Positions 34,358 to 43,276 of a stretch of 64,000 nt of DNA are shown here, piece after piece (position 1 is the first letter of the stretch; each line of letters starts with the position of its first letter). The stretch lies in contig NZ_FODC01000002.1 of NCBI RefSeq assembly GCF_900110275.1, positions 930,001 through 994,000 of the forward strand, given 5' to 3'. The notes beneath the pieces are model-generated. The model searched no databases. It was not told the origin of the DNA and was given only the letters and a program-made list of their open reading frames with translations. The DNA comes from Duganella sp. CF517 (GTDB taxonomy: Bacteria; Pseudomonadota; Gammaproteobacteria; Burkholderiales; Burkholderiaceae_D). The translations under genes were made by a program, and so were the position numbers.

Positions 34358-37132
34358 TCATTTGAAGGCGTAGCTGGCGCTGGCGAAGAAGCGCCGGCCG
34401 CGCGGATCCGTGTAGGTCGGATCGTAGCCGGACAGGAAGAAGTAGGCCTGGTTGGAGAACGGCGGCGACCTGTCGAACAGGTTCTGGATGCCGGCGCGCA
34501 GCTTGAACGCCTTGTTCACCTGCCAGGCGCCCGACAGATCCCACAGCGAGTACGAGGTCACGTGGTTCGGCGCCACCACCGTGCCGTCGTCGGTGTTGAT
34601 GGCCGAATTCTGGTCGTGGTAGCCGCTCGAGAAGGTGTTCGACAGCGTGGCCGAATACGGTCCCTTGTCCCAGTCGAAGTTGATCGTATGGCGCCAGCGC
34701 TGCACCACGCCATCGGTGACGAAGCGTCCCAGGTTGCTCACATACGGGTCGCCGACGTCGTTCTGGATCTTCGACGTGAGCACATAGGTGCCCGACAGGC
34801 GCCCGCCGAAATTGCCGGCCCAGGTGCGCACGCCGTTGTAGTCGAGGATCACGTCGATGCCCGAGGCCTTTTGCGCGCCGCGGTTTTCCTTGCGCAGTTC
34901 GATGTAGTCGATCGCGCCGTCCTCGTCGCGGTGCACCAGGTTGCCGTACTTGGCCAGGTTGCCGAGGATGATGTCGTCGCCGATCTCGCTGATCAAATCG
35001 GTGCGCTCGATGTTCCAGTAGTCGATCGTCATCGACGCGTTTTTGGAAGGCTGGATCACCATGCCGGTCGAGAACTGGCGGCTGCGCTCGGGCTTGAGGT
35101 TGGCGTTCGAATAGCGGCGCGTGCTCCAGTTGTCGGCGCAATCGGCCAGGGTCGCGTCTTCCACGGCGCAGGCCACCGGATCGGGCAGGGTGGCCGTGAC
35201 GCTGTAGATGTTGGCGCGATACAGGTCGGTCATCGACGGCGCGCGGAAGCCGCGGCCGGCCGAGGCGCGGAACAGCATGGTCTTGGTCGGCGTGTAGCTC
35301 ACGCCCACCTTCGGACTGGCGGCGCCGCCGACCACCTGGTAATGGTCGTAGCGGGCCGACAGCTGCGCCTCCCACTGTTTGGTGAACGGCAGCAGCAGCT
35401 CGCCGTACACCGCCTTGACCTTGCGGCTGTTGCTGTAGGCGCGCTCCTCCTCGGGGGCCGCATCGTTGTTGATGTTGTCGCTCAACAGCAGCTCGGACGG
35501 CGTATAGCTGGTGCGCTCGCGGCGGTACTCGCCGCCGACGGCCAGCGCGGCGTCGCCGCCGGCCAGCGCGCCGATCGCGTGCGACAGCTTGAAGTCGACC
35601 GAATCCATGGTGCCGCGCGCGCGCCGGGCGACGTCGTCGACCTGGATGCTGTTGAGCAGGTCGATGCCGGCCTGGCTCGACGGCCCGAACGGGTTGATCA
35701 AGCCGTCGGAGATCCCCTGCAGCATCTTGTCCTTCAACAGGTAGCCGTGGGTGTCGCGGTCCTTGATCTTGTTGACGCTGTGGTTGACGCCGACGTCATA
35801 GTCCCAGCCGTTGGCGGTGCCGGTCAGGCCGACCACGTAGCGCTGGCTTTCGCTGGTCAACTCGGTGGCGCGGCGGCCGGCCTCGTTCATGCGCATGCGC
35901 AGGCCGACGGTGACCGGCGCGTCCGGGTCGGCGTCCTCCTCCGGCGACAGCGTGAAGCCGGCGAAGGCCGGAATCTTCTTGTAGTCGATCTCGGCGTCGT
36001 CGGCGCGCGCGCCCGAGCCGATGTACCAGGTTTTCGAGCGGCTCAGCGCCACCTCGGCGTACAGCTGGCTGTTCGGCGTGATCTGCAACACGCCGCGCGT
36101 GAGCAGGTTGGACTTGTCCGACTTGGGGAACAACTCGGTGTCGCGCATGTAATCGTAGGTGCAGGCGTCGACGCCGCCGATGCCGGCCGGCAGGTACAGG
36201 TTGGCCGGCGCCGCGCACGTGGGCACCGACGGATTGATGGTGCGGTTGGTGATCGGCTTGCCGTTGACGAGGAAGTTCTGTTCCTGCAGCTCGTCGCGCT
36301 GGGCGCTGGAGAGGCGGATGTTGGCCGGCGACGTGTAGCCCGACAGCAGGTGCGGCAGGCGCTCGGGCACGCGCAGGTCGCCGATGAATTCACGCTGCGA
36401 GGTGCTCAGCGCGTTCGATTTCTGCACGTCGGCCACGGCGAACACGTTGAAGCCGTCCTTGGCCAGGTCGCCGAAGCCGGCCGTGATGCTGGCCTTGCGC
36501 TTGCCGGCGCCGCCCTCGTCGGTCTTGAGGCCGTAGGCGTTCAGTTCCACGCCCTGGTAGTCCTTGCGGGTGATGAAGTTGATTACGCCGCCGATGGCGT
36601 CGGTGCCGTACAGCGCCGAGGCGCCGTCGAGCAGCACTTCGACGCGCTGGATGGCGGCGGCCGGGATGTTGTTCAGATCGACGCCGGCGTCGTCGCCGGG
36701 CGAGGCGAAGTTGGCCATGCGGCGGCCGTTGAGCAGCACCAGGGTCGACGAGGTGCCGATGCCGCGCAGGTTGGCGCTGTTGAAGCCGCGCTGGTCGCCG
36801 CCGACGTTGATGCTGGCGCCGTCGGTCAGGCCGCCGACGTTGGCCGACAGCCGGGCCAGGATCTCGGAGGCGGTGGTCACGCCCACCTTCTCGATTTCCT
36901 CGCGGGTGATGACCTGCACCGGCAGCGCCGTTTCCGCCTCGATGCGCTTGATCGCCGAACCGGTGATCTCCACCCGGGGCATCGGCTTGGCGGCGGGCGC
37001 GTCGGACGCGGACGCGTCCTGCGCCAGGGTCAGGCCGGGTTGGCCGAGCACGCCGATCACCGCGCCCAGACCGATTGCGCGGCGCACCGAGCGCGCCATC
37101 GTGGAAATTCGCATGCCGTGCAATTCAGCCAT
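34358..37132 (-). CDS. TonB-dependent outer membrane receptor
   Basis: A 924-aa TonB-dependent receptor. The start at 37132 has GGAGAGAG close upstream; the signal peptide (ARSVRRAIGLGAVIGVLGQPGLTLAQ) follows a short leader. The plug reads RVEITGSAIKRIEAETALPVQVITREEIEKVGVTTASEILARL, NLRGIGTSSTLVLLNGRRM and VEVLLDGASALYGTDAIGGVINFITRK, followed by the barrel with GRGFRAPSMTDLY and the closing strand GRRFFASASYAFK. No iron-siderophore hallmark is seen. Directly upstream of the secreted cyanophycinases and divergent from the CphZ-like gene, it is best read as the importer of cyanophycin fragments or dipeptides; the substrate is inferred from position only. Confidence 0.9.
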   Translation of the reverse strand: MAELHGMRISTMARSVRRAIGLGAVIGVLGQPGLTLAQDASASDAPAAKPMPRVEITGSAIKRIEAETALPVQVITREEIEKVGVTTASEILARLSANVGGLTDGASINVGGDQRGFNSANLRGIGTSSTLVLLNGRRMANFASPGDDAGVDLNNIPAAAIQRVEVLLDGASALYGTDAIGGVINFITRKDYQGVELNAYGLKTDEGGAGKRKASITAGFGDLAKDGFNVFAVADVQKSNALSTSQREFIGDLRVPERLPHLLSGYTSPANIRLSSAQRDELQEQNFLVNGKPITNRTINPSVPTCAAPANLYLPAGIGGVDACTYDYMRDTELFPKSDKSNLLTRGVLQITPNSQLYAEVALSRSKTWYIGSGARADDAEIDYKKIPAFAGFTLSPEEDADPDAPVTVGLRMRMNEAGRRATELTSESQRYVVGLTGTANGWDYDVGVNHSVNKIKDRDTHGYLLKDKMLQGISDGLINPFGPSSQAGIDLLNSIQVDDVARRARGTMDSVDFKLSHAIGALAGGDAALAVGGEYRRERTSYTPSELLLSDNINNDAAPEEERAYSNSRKVKAVYGELLLPFTKQWEAQLSARYDHYQVVGGAASPKVGVSYTPTKTMLFRASAGRGFRAPSMTDLYRANIYSVTATLPDPVACAVEDATLADCADNWSTRRYSNANLKPERSRQFSTGMVIQPSKNASMTIDYWNIERTDLISEIGDDIILGNLAKYGNLVHRDEDGAIDYIELRKENRGAQKASGIDVILDYNGVRTWAGNFGGRLSGTYVLTSKIQNDVGDPYVSNLGRFVTDGVVQRWRHTINFDWDKGPYSATLSNTFSSGYHDQNSAINTDDGTVVAPNHVTSYSLWDLSGAWQVNKAFKLRAGIQNLFDRSPPFSNQAYFFLSGYDPTYTDPRGRRFFASASYAFK

Positions 37133-37344
37133 AAATTCTCTCTCCGCGGGTGGTTATGTTATATGTAAATAATTCCAATCAACTAACTGTACGCAGTTCG
37201 CGCGGAAAACTCAAGAAAGCGCGTCCCGATTCGGGCCGAACGATTTACTTTGTGAAAATAGTGCTACATACTCAAGCACCAAAGCACGCGCCAAGCACCG
37301 TTACGCCCATCGCCGCCACCGTCAACCTTCCCTGCCAGACCATC
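37133..37344. promoter_or_regulatory. Divergent promoter region of the cyanophycin locus
   Basis: An AT-richer gap of 212 bases between the TonB receptor and the CphZ-like gene. The stretch TTATGTTATATGTAAATAATT (around 37152-37172) is the most promoter-like part, but no hexamer pair could be assigned safely. It must serve both arms of the locus. Confidence 0.4.
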
Positions 37345-38493
37345 ATGCACGTACAAAAACACCCCCTTTCCGGCCCGCACAGCAGCACCGCCTTCGAACT
37401 GACCAGTTTCCACTTCGGCACCCCCGGCGCCGGCAAAAAGGTCTACATCCAGGCCTCGCTGCACGCCGACGAGGTGCCCGGCATGCTGGTGGCGCAGTTC
37501 CTGCGCCAGCGGCTGGCCGCGCTGGAAGCGGCCGGCCAGGTCGCCGGGGAAGTCATCCTGGTGCCGGCGGCCAACCCGATCGGGCTGGCGCAGGCGATCC
37601 ACGGCGCCGCCTTCGGCCGCTTCGACCTGACCACCGGCGTCAATTTCAACCGCAATTACAAGCACGTGTTCGAGGACCTGAAAAAATCGCTCGACGGCCT
37701 GCTCGGGCCGGACGCCGACGCCAACGTGCGCCTGATCCGCGCGCACGCGCGCGCCTCGATCGCCGAGTGGCGCCCGTCGACCGACGCCGACACGCTGAAA
37801 AAGGCGCTGATGACGATGGCGGTCGACGCCGACATCGTGCTCGATCTGCACTGCGACAACGAGGCGGTGATGCACATCTACGCCGGCACGCCGCTGGCCG
37901 CGGCCATCGCGCCGCTGTCGGCCCTGATGGGCGCGCACGCGCTGCTGCTGGCCTACCAGGCCGGCGGCGAACCGTTCGACGAGGCGTGCAGCCGCCTGTG
38001 GTGGGACCTGGAGCGCCACTTCGAGGGCAAATATCCGATTCCGCCGGCCTGCCTGTCGACCACCGTGGAGCTGCGCGGCGAGATGGAGGTGAGCTACCAG
38101 CTGGCCGAGAAGGACGCCGCCGGCCTGCTGCGCTTCCTGGTTCTGAGCGGCGTGCTGCTCGACGACGGCAGCGGCGCCGGCGCCGCCGCCATCGCCGCCG
38201 CGCCGCTGCCGGTGCCGCTGTGCGAGGCCACGCCGCTGGAAGGCGTCGAGCCGCTGTACGCGCCGCACGCCGGGGTGCTGGTCTACACCCGCGACCTGGG
38301 CGAGCGCGTCGCGCCCGGCGACGCCATCGCCGATCTGATCGACCCGGTCAGCGGCGAGACGACGGTGGTGCGCGCCGGCGTGGCCGGCGTGTTCTTCGCC
38401 CGCAGCGCCCACCGCCACGTGCTGCGCGGGATGAACATCGGCAAAGTGGCCGGCGCGCAGGCCTACCGCGCCGGCGATCTGCTGAGCCAATAA
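37345..38493 (+). CDS. cphZ: Zinc hydrolase of the succinylglutamate desuccinylase/aspartoacylase family, CphZ/AotO-like
   Basis: A 382-aa cytoplasmic enzyme (no signal peptide). The zinc ligands are H40 and E43 in SLHADEVPG and H169 in VLDLHCDNE; NFNRNY holds the substrate-binding Asn-Arg pair of the family. A C-terminal lipoyl-like beta-barrel (LYAPHAGVLVYTRDLGERVAPGDAIADL) follows. The start at 37345 (MHVQKHPLSGPHSSTAFEL) is chosen over a long open stretch upstream. As I recall, CphZ, including Pseudomonas aeruginosa AotO, belongs to this family and splits beta-Asp-Arg into Asp and Arg. The divergent cyanophycinases support that assignment; succinylglutamate or N-acyl amino acid hydrolysis are alternatives. 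Confidence 0.7.
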   Translation: MHVQKHPLSGPHSSTAFELTSFHFGTPGAGKKVYIQASLHADEVPGMLVAQFLRQRLAALEAAGQVAGEVILVPAANPIGLAQAIHGAAFGRFDLTTGVNFNRNYKHVFEDLKKSLDGLLGPDADANVRLIRAHARASIAEWRPSTDADTLKKALMTMAVDADIVLDLHCDNEAVMHIYAGTPLAAAIAPLSALMGAHALLLAYQAGGEPFDEACSRLWWDLERHFEGKYPIPPACLSTTVELRGEMEVSYQLAEKDAAGLLRFLVLSGVLLDDGSGAGAAAIAAAPLPVPLCEATPLEGVEPLYAPHAGVLVYTRDLGERVAPGDAIADLIDPVSGETTVVRAGVAGVFFARSAHRHVLRGMNIGKVAGAQAYRAGDLLSQ

Positions 38494-38514
38494 CCAGAAC
38501 GACAACGACGCCCC

Positions 38515-39909
38515 ATGACCACCAAAAAATTCAAACTGCCGCACACCTTCGTCCTGCTGTTCATCATCCTGGCGCTGATCGCCACCGCCACCTGGCTGGT
38601 CCCGGGCGGCAAATACGACACCCACCTGGTCGACGGCAAGCAGCTGATCGTGCCCGACAGCTTCCACTACGTGCCGAGCGCGCCGCAGGGCGTGGTGGCG
38701 CTGCTCAAGGCGCCGATCAAGGGCTTCGTCGAGGCGGCGCAGATCATCGGCTTCGTGCTGATCGTCGGCGGCGCCTTCGCGGTGCTGCAAAAGACCGAGG
38801 CGGTCGACTCGATGATCCGGGCGCTGGCGCGCGCGCACAAGGATTCGGCGTTCATCCAGAAGGCGCTGATCCCGGTGTTCGTCACCCTGTTCTCGCTGGG
38901 CGGCGCCACCTTCGGCATGAACGAAGAGGCCATACCGTTTATATTGATTTTCGTGCCGCTGGCGCTGGCGCTGGGCTATGACACCATCACCGGCGTCTCG
39001 ATCCCGTTCCTCGGTTCGCAGGTGGGCTTCGGCGCCGCCTTCCTCAACCCGTTCAACGTCGGCATCGCGCAGGGCATCGCCGGCGTGCCGGTGTTTTCGG
39101 GCTGGGGCTACCGGCTGATCGCCTGGACCATCGCCACCGCCGTCACCGCCGCCTTCCTGATGTGGTACGCGGCGCGCGTGAAAAAGAACCCGCAACTGAG
39201 CCCGACCTACGCGCTCGACCTGGACAAGCGCAAGGAGCAGCCCGAGGGGCTGGGCGAACTGCACGGCATGACGGCGCGCCACAAGCGCGTGCTGTGGATC
39301 TTCGCCGGCTCGCTGGCCATCATGGTGGCCGGCGTGGTGCACTACGGCTGGTACATCGACGAAATCGCCGCGCTGTTCCTGACCATGGGCGTGGTCATCG
39401 GCCTGGTGGGACGGCTCGACTCGGGGCAGATCGTCGACGGCTTCATCCAGGGCGCGCGCGACCTGGTCGGCACGGCGCTGGTGATCGCGCTGGCGCGCGG
39501 CACGATGATCCTGGCGCGCGACGCGCAAATCATCGACACCATGCTGCACGGCCTGACGCCGCTGGTGCAATCGTCCAGTCCCATCTTCACGGCGTGGAAG
39601 ATGTTCGGCATCCAGACGGTGATCAACTTCTTCATCCACTCCGGCACCGGCCAGGCCGCGCTGACGATGCCGATCATGGCGCCGCTGGCGGACCTGGTGG
39701 GCGTGACGCGCCAGACCGCGATCCTGGCGTTCCAGTTCGGCGAGCTGACCACGCCGATGATCCCGACCTCCGGCATCACGGTGGGCGTGCTGGCGCTGGC
39801 GCGGGTGCCGTGGATCACGTGGGCCAAGTGGATGATCCCGCTGCAGCTGATCTACGCGGTCATGGCGCTGGCGCTGCTGGTGCCGCCGGTCCTGATGAAT
39901 TGGCAATAA
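38515..39909 (+). CDS. YfcC/DcuC-family membrane transporter
   Basis: A 464-aa polytopic permease with about 11-12 membrane helices, related to YfcC and the C4-dicarboxylate DcuC/arginine-ornithine antiporter superfamily. Blocks: KLPHTFVLLFIILALIATATWLVPGGKY, SLGGATFGMNEEAIPFILIFVPLA, NPFNVGIAQGIAGVPVFSGWGYR, INFFIHSGTGQAALTMPIMAPLADLVGVTRQTAILAFQFGE. It follows the CphZ-like gene by 21 bases, so the two form an operon. In context the likely cargo is the beta-Asp-Arg dipeptide across the inner membrane, or exchange of Asp/Arg products; the sequence alone does not say which. Confidence 0.85.
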   Translation: MTTKKFKLPHTFVLLFIILALIATATWLVPGGKYDTHLVDGKQLIVPDSFHYVPSAPQGVVALLKAPIKGFVEAAQIIGFVLIVGGAFAVLQKTEAVDSMIRALARAHKDSAFIQKALIPVFVTLFSLGGATFGMNEEAIPFILIFVPLALALGYDTITGVSIPFLGSQVGFGAAFLNPFNVGIAQGIAGVPVFSGWGYRLIAWTIATAVTAAFLMWYAARVKKNPQLSPTYALDLDKRKEQPEGLGELHGMTARHKRVLWIFAGSLAIMVAGVVHYGWYIDEIAALFLTMGVVIGLVGRLDSGQIVDGFIQGARDLVGTALVIALARGTMILARDAQIIDTMLHGLTPLVQSSSPIFTAWKMFGIQTVINFFIHSGTGQAALTMPIMAPLADLVGVTRQTAILAFQFGELTTPMIPTSGITVGVLALARVPWITWAKWMIPLQLIYAVMALALLVPPVLMNWQ

Positions 39910-39918
39910 CCCCCGCGG

Positions 39919-40344
39919 TTAGTTGCGGTAGACGTCGGGGCAGTAGCGTTCCATCAGCGTCGCCGGCCGCGCCGGCGGCGTGAAGCCGAACTGCGCGTAC
40001 AACCCGTGGGCGTCGAAGGTGGCCAAGGTGAAGCGCCGCAGGCCCTGCAGATCCGGATGCGCGACGATCGCCTCGACCAGCCGCTTGCTGTAGCCGTGGC
40101 CCCGGTGCGCCGGCAGCACGAACACGTCGACCATGTTGGCGAAGGTGGCGCAGTCGGTCACCACGCGCGCGAAGCCGACCTGGCGCCCGTCCAGATACGC
40201 CCCGAAACACAGCGAATTGGCGATCGCCCGGTCCAGCACCGCGCGCGGCATGCCGACCGCCCACGTCGATTGCTCGCTGAGGAATTGGTAAATCAGGGGC
40301 ACATCGAGTTGCCCCTTGTCGGTGCTGATCTGCAAGGTAGTCAT
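39919..40344 (-). CDS. GNAT N-acetyltransferase
   Basis: A 141-aa GNAT protein. The central strand and acetyl-CoA loop are clear: FGAYLDGRQVGFARVVTDCATFANMVDVFVLPAHRGHGYSKRLVEAIVAHP, with R-G-H-G-Y in the loop, and the C-terminal LATFDAHGLYAQFGFTP. It resembles small stand-alone GNATs of broad distribution; the substrate is not known. It is convergent with the transporter and divergent from argH with 95 bases between the starts. Confidence 0.87.
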   Translation of the reverse strand: MTTLQISTDKGQLDVPLIYQFLSEQSTWAVGMPRAVLDRAIANSLCFGAYLDGRQVGFARVVTDCATFANMVDVFVLPAHRGHGYSKRLVEAIVAHPDLQGLRRFTLATFDAHGLYAQFGFTPPARPATLMERYCPDVYRN

Positions 40345-40397
40345 GTTTTACGTGGCCAAAATGGCAATAATGACATATTTTTGAGCAGTTGACGGTT

Positions 40398-40403
40398 TAT
40401 AAT
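40398..40403 (+). promoter_or_regulatory. Candidate -10 element of argH
   Basis: A perfect TATAAT 37 bases before the argH ATG. The -35 position holds only an AT-rich sequence (around 40375-40381), so the promoter may need an activator or rely on the AT-rich upstream stretch. Confidence 0.45.
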
Positions 40404-40439
40404 CCGTCACACCAATACCGCGAAAACCATCCCACCACT

Positions 40440-41837
40440 ATGACCGCACAACTTTCCAAAAAGAGCGAAGCCTGGTCGGCCCGCTTCAACGAACCTGTTT
40501 CCGACCTCGTTAAACGCTACACCGCCTCCGTCTTCTTCGACAAGCGCCTGGCCAAGGCCGACATCCAGGGCTCGCTGGCGCACGCCGAAATGCTGGCCGC
40601 GCAGGGCATCATCAGCGCCGCCGACCGCGCCGAGATCGAGCGCGGCATGGCGCAAATCTCGTCCGAGATCGAGGCCGGCCAGTTCGAATGGCTGCTCGAC
40701 CTGGAAGACGTCCACCTGAATATCGAAAAACGCCTGACCGAGCTGGTTGGCGACGCCGGCAAGCGCCTGCACACGGGCCGCTCGCGCAACGACCAGGTGG
40801 CCACCGACATCCGCCTGTACGTGCGCGCCGCTATCGACGACGTGGTCGAACTGCTCGGCGCCCTGCGCGGCGCGCTGACCGACCTGGCCGAGAAAAACGC
40901 CGACACCATCATGCCCGGCTTCACCCACATGCAGGTGGCGCAGCCGATCACCTTCGGCCACCACATGCTGGCCTACGTCGAGATGTTCGGCCGCGACGCC
41001 GAGCGCATGCTCGATTGCCGCAAGCGCGTCAACCGCCTGCCGCTGGGCGCCGCCGCGCTGGCCGGCACCACCTTCCCTATCGACCGCGAGCGCGTGGCCA
41101 AAACGCTGGGCTTCGACGACGTCTGCCACAATTCGCTCGACGCCGTCTCGGACCGCGACTTCGCGATCGAATTCACCGCCGCCGCCGCGCTGATCATGAC
41201 GCACGTGTCGCGCATGTCCGAGGAGCTGGTGATCTGGATGAGCCCCCGCGTGGGCTTCATCGACATCGCCGACCGCTTCTGCACCGGCTCGTCGATCATG
41301 CCGCAAAAGAAAAATCCGGACGTGCCGGAACTGGCGCGCGGTAAAACGGGCCGCGTCTACGGCCACCTAATGGGCCTTTTGACCCTGATGAAGGGCCAGC
41401 CGCTGGCCTACAACAAGGACAACCAGGAAGACAAGGAACCGCTGTTCGACACCGTCGACACCGTGGTCGACACCTTGCGCATCTTCGCCGACATGGCCGG
41501 CGGCATCAGCGTCAAGCCGGAGGCGATGCGCGCCGCCGCGCTGCAAGGCTACGCCACCGCCACCGACCTGGCCGACTACCTGGTCAAGAAAGGCCTGCCG
41601 TTCCGCGACGCCCACGAAGCCGTGGCCCACGCGGTGCGCGCCTGCGACGATCTGAAGATCGACCTGTCCGAAATGACGCTGGAGCAGCTGCGCGCCTATT
41701 CGACCCTGATCGGGGACGACGTCTTCGCCGTGCTCACGCTCGAGGGCTCGGTGGCCGCGCGCGACCACGTCGGCGGCACCGCCCCGAACCAGGTGCGCAA
41801 GGCCATCGCCCGCGTGCGCGGGCAATTGGCCAGGTAA
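40440..41837 (+). CDS. argH: Argininosuccinate lyase
   Basis: A 465-aa enzyme of the fumarase/aspartase superfamily that splits argininosuccinate into arginine and fumarate, the last step of arginine synthesis. The signature loop [26 protein letters not shown] is intact, as are [18 protein letters not shown] and [24 protein letters not shown]. The start at 40440 ([16 protein letters not shown]) restores the family N-terminus; upstream codons in frame are not conserved. Its place beside a cyanophycin (Asp-Arg) locus is striking but it is a normal biosynthetic gene with its own promoter. Confidence 0.98.
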   Translation: MTAQLSKKSEAWSARFNEPVSDLVKRYTASVFFDKRLAKADIQGSLAHAEMLAAQGIISAADRAEIERGMAQISSEIEAGQFEWLLDLEDVHLNIEKRLTELVGDAGKRLHTGRSRNDQVATDIRLYVRAAIDDVVELLGALRGALTDLAEKNADTIMPGFTHMQVAQPITFGHHMLAYVEMFGRDAERMLDCRKRVNRLPLGAAALAGTTFPIDRERVAKTLGFDDVCHNSLDAVSDRDFAIEFTAAAALIMTHVSRMSEELVIWMSPRVGFIDIADRFCTGSSIMPQKKNPDVPELARGKTGRVYGHLMGLLTLMKGQPLAYNKDNQEDKEPLFDTVDTVVDTLRIFADMAGGISVKPEAMRAAALQGYATATDLADYLVKKGLPFRDAHEAVAHAVRACDDLKIDLSEMTLEQLRAYSTLIGDDVFAVLTLEGSVAARDHVGGTAPNQVRKAIARVRGQLAR

Positions 41838-41862
41838 GCGGCCAACCAAGCAGCAAAAAAGG

Positions 41863-42519
41863 CTAGTGCATCGCCAGCCGTGACAGCACCGAGAACGCCG
41901 CGCCGGTCTGCTCCTGCTTGAGCAGGATGGTCAGCTCGGTGTAGGTGCAGATCATGTTGACCAGGTTGATCTTGTCCCACGCCAGCTGCTTGAGGATGGC
42001 GTGGTAGATGCCCGACTCGCGGCTGGTGTCGGGATTCAGGTGCAAGGTCACGGCGTTCAAATCGTCCTGCCGCGCGAGCAGGCGCTCGCCGGCGAACACC
42101 TCCTCCACCACCGGCATCAGCACCCGGCTGCAGATCACCATCACCTCGTTGACGCCGCGCGTCACCGTCACGAAGGCGCCGCGCAAGGGCTCGGCCTTGG
42201 CCAGCAATTCGCGATGGCATTCGTGAATGCTGTCGGAGTTGCGGAACGTGTATTCGGTCAGCTCCGTGCGGGTGGTCAGCTCCCCGGTTTTGTGCACCAG
42301 CGAGATCCCCCGGCTTGGCTGCTGCGGCAGCCGTTCGGCCACGCGCCGCAGCGCCATCACGACGGCGGCCTGCCCCACAGGCTTCCACAGATCGCTCTCG
42401 ATCTGCGGCTGCAGCTGGCGCGCCAGCTCCGACAAATTGATCAATCCCCGCCTCAGTCCTTCCGTCAGAAAGGACGACTCCATAACAATGCGTTCCACCT
42501 TGGTGGCAATCGACAGCAT
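41863..42519 (-). CDS. ACT-domain-like protein, function unknown
   Basis: A 218-aa cytoplasmic protein. The start at 42519 (MLSIATKVERIVMESS) has GGGGG about eight bases upstream; the longer open frame adds Arg/Gly residues of no likeness. The N-terminal 90 residues are helical (GLRRGLINLSELARQLQPQIESDLWKPVGQAAVVMALRRVAERL). The C-terminal half (about 120-215) looks like one or two ACT modules as in aspartokinase: HLNPDTSRESGIYHAILKQLAWDKINLVNMICTYTELTILLKQEQ. ACT modules bind amino acids, and the gene faces argH, but a link to arginine control is only a guess. Confidence 0.75.
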   Translation of the reverse strand: MLSIATKVERIVMESSFLTEGLRRGLINLSELARQLQPQIESDLWKPVGQAAVVMALRRVAERLPQQPSRGISLVHKTGELTTRTELTEYTFRNSDSIHECHRELLAKAEPLRGAFVTVTRGVNEVMVICSRVLMPVVEEVFAGERLLARQDDLNAVTLHLNPDTSRESGIYHAILKQLAWDKINLVNMICTYTELTILLKQEQTGAAFSVLSRLAMH

Positions 42520-43276
42520 AAAAGATCCCCCTGCCCGCGCGCCGGCGGACAAAACCTGAACAACTAGCTGGCGCTGCGTCCTGCGGCCCACCGTGATCGG
42601 CTGCCGCGGACGATGCGATACCCGCGCCGGCGTCCCGGATAGGGACTGGCCGGCGGCCGGTATGCAGCTAACGTGACGAACTACGCGGTGGCGCTAGGCG
42701 GGAGGCGGCAGCGCGGTGCGGTTGGCGCGCAGGGCGCGGGGAGCGGGGCAAACGTGTCGAGGGTGTGTGGTCATTTTCTCTTTTCCTGAAGTTCCCGGGT
42801 CGCGCTTGCGGGGTCGTGCCCCTGCGCTTTTTATGCACCGGCTCGTGGCAAAAAGCCGCGGCTGGTGTGGCCTAGTTTAATTCGCAAGATTAAAAATTTG
42901 CAACAGGCTTGCTGAAAACATGAGCATAGTGTTGCGTAGCAACCGAAACTTGGATCGACGATCATGTTCATGATTGATTTACGACAAAACACGGCAATCG
43001 TGCGCGTGCTAACCCGCCTTCCGTGTTAGCGCCCGGTCCCTCCAAAGCATGGGCGCCGCCACCGCCATGTCTCATTTGAGACATTTTTTTCGTCCGCGAC
43101 CAATTTTCAAAGTTTTTTGACAACGCAATCGCGAAACGAATAGTGTCGGCCCTACTCGCCGTTTTTGACACATACGAACCGTCGCGCAGCCATCCGCCGG
43201 CGCGGCGCCGCAGACGCCGAGTCGGCCGCCACCATGGCCAGGCAACCCTTCGCGCACCCACCCACCTGGAGAAGAG
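42520..43276. other. 757-base intergenic region upstream of the first M4 protease
   Basis: No credible gene; the open frames on the minus strand (to about 43530) are shadows of GC-rich sequence. It holds a perfect palindrome at 43067-43084 followed by a T run, small dyads such as GTTGC-GTA-GCAAC (42933-42945), AT-rich stretches near 42875-42905, and two TTGACA motifs (about 43117 and 43167) that could be -35 boxes of the protease gene. Confidence 0.5.
43067..43090 (+). promoter_or_regulatory. Palindrome ATGTCTCA-TT-TGAGACAT with T run
   Basis: A perfect eight-base dyad with a two-base centre, followed by T at 43085-43090. It may be an operator for the protease gene that starts 190 bases later, or a short terminator. 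There is no plus-strand gene upstream to terminate, which favours an operator. Confidence 0.45.

Noticed and set aside
34562..39906. Long frames antisense to the TonB receptor (868 codons, plus) and to the CphZ/YfcC pair (880 codons, minus)
   Set aside because: Antisense to well-supported genes; no recognisable domains and no ribosome sites.
40440..41837. argH as a member of the cyanophycin-use pathway
   Set aside because: Cyanophycin breakdown yields arginine and aspartate; argH belongs to arginine synthesis, has its own promoter and is separated by a convergent GNAT gene. The closeness may be chance.
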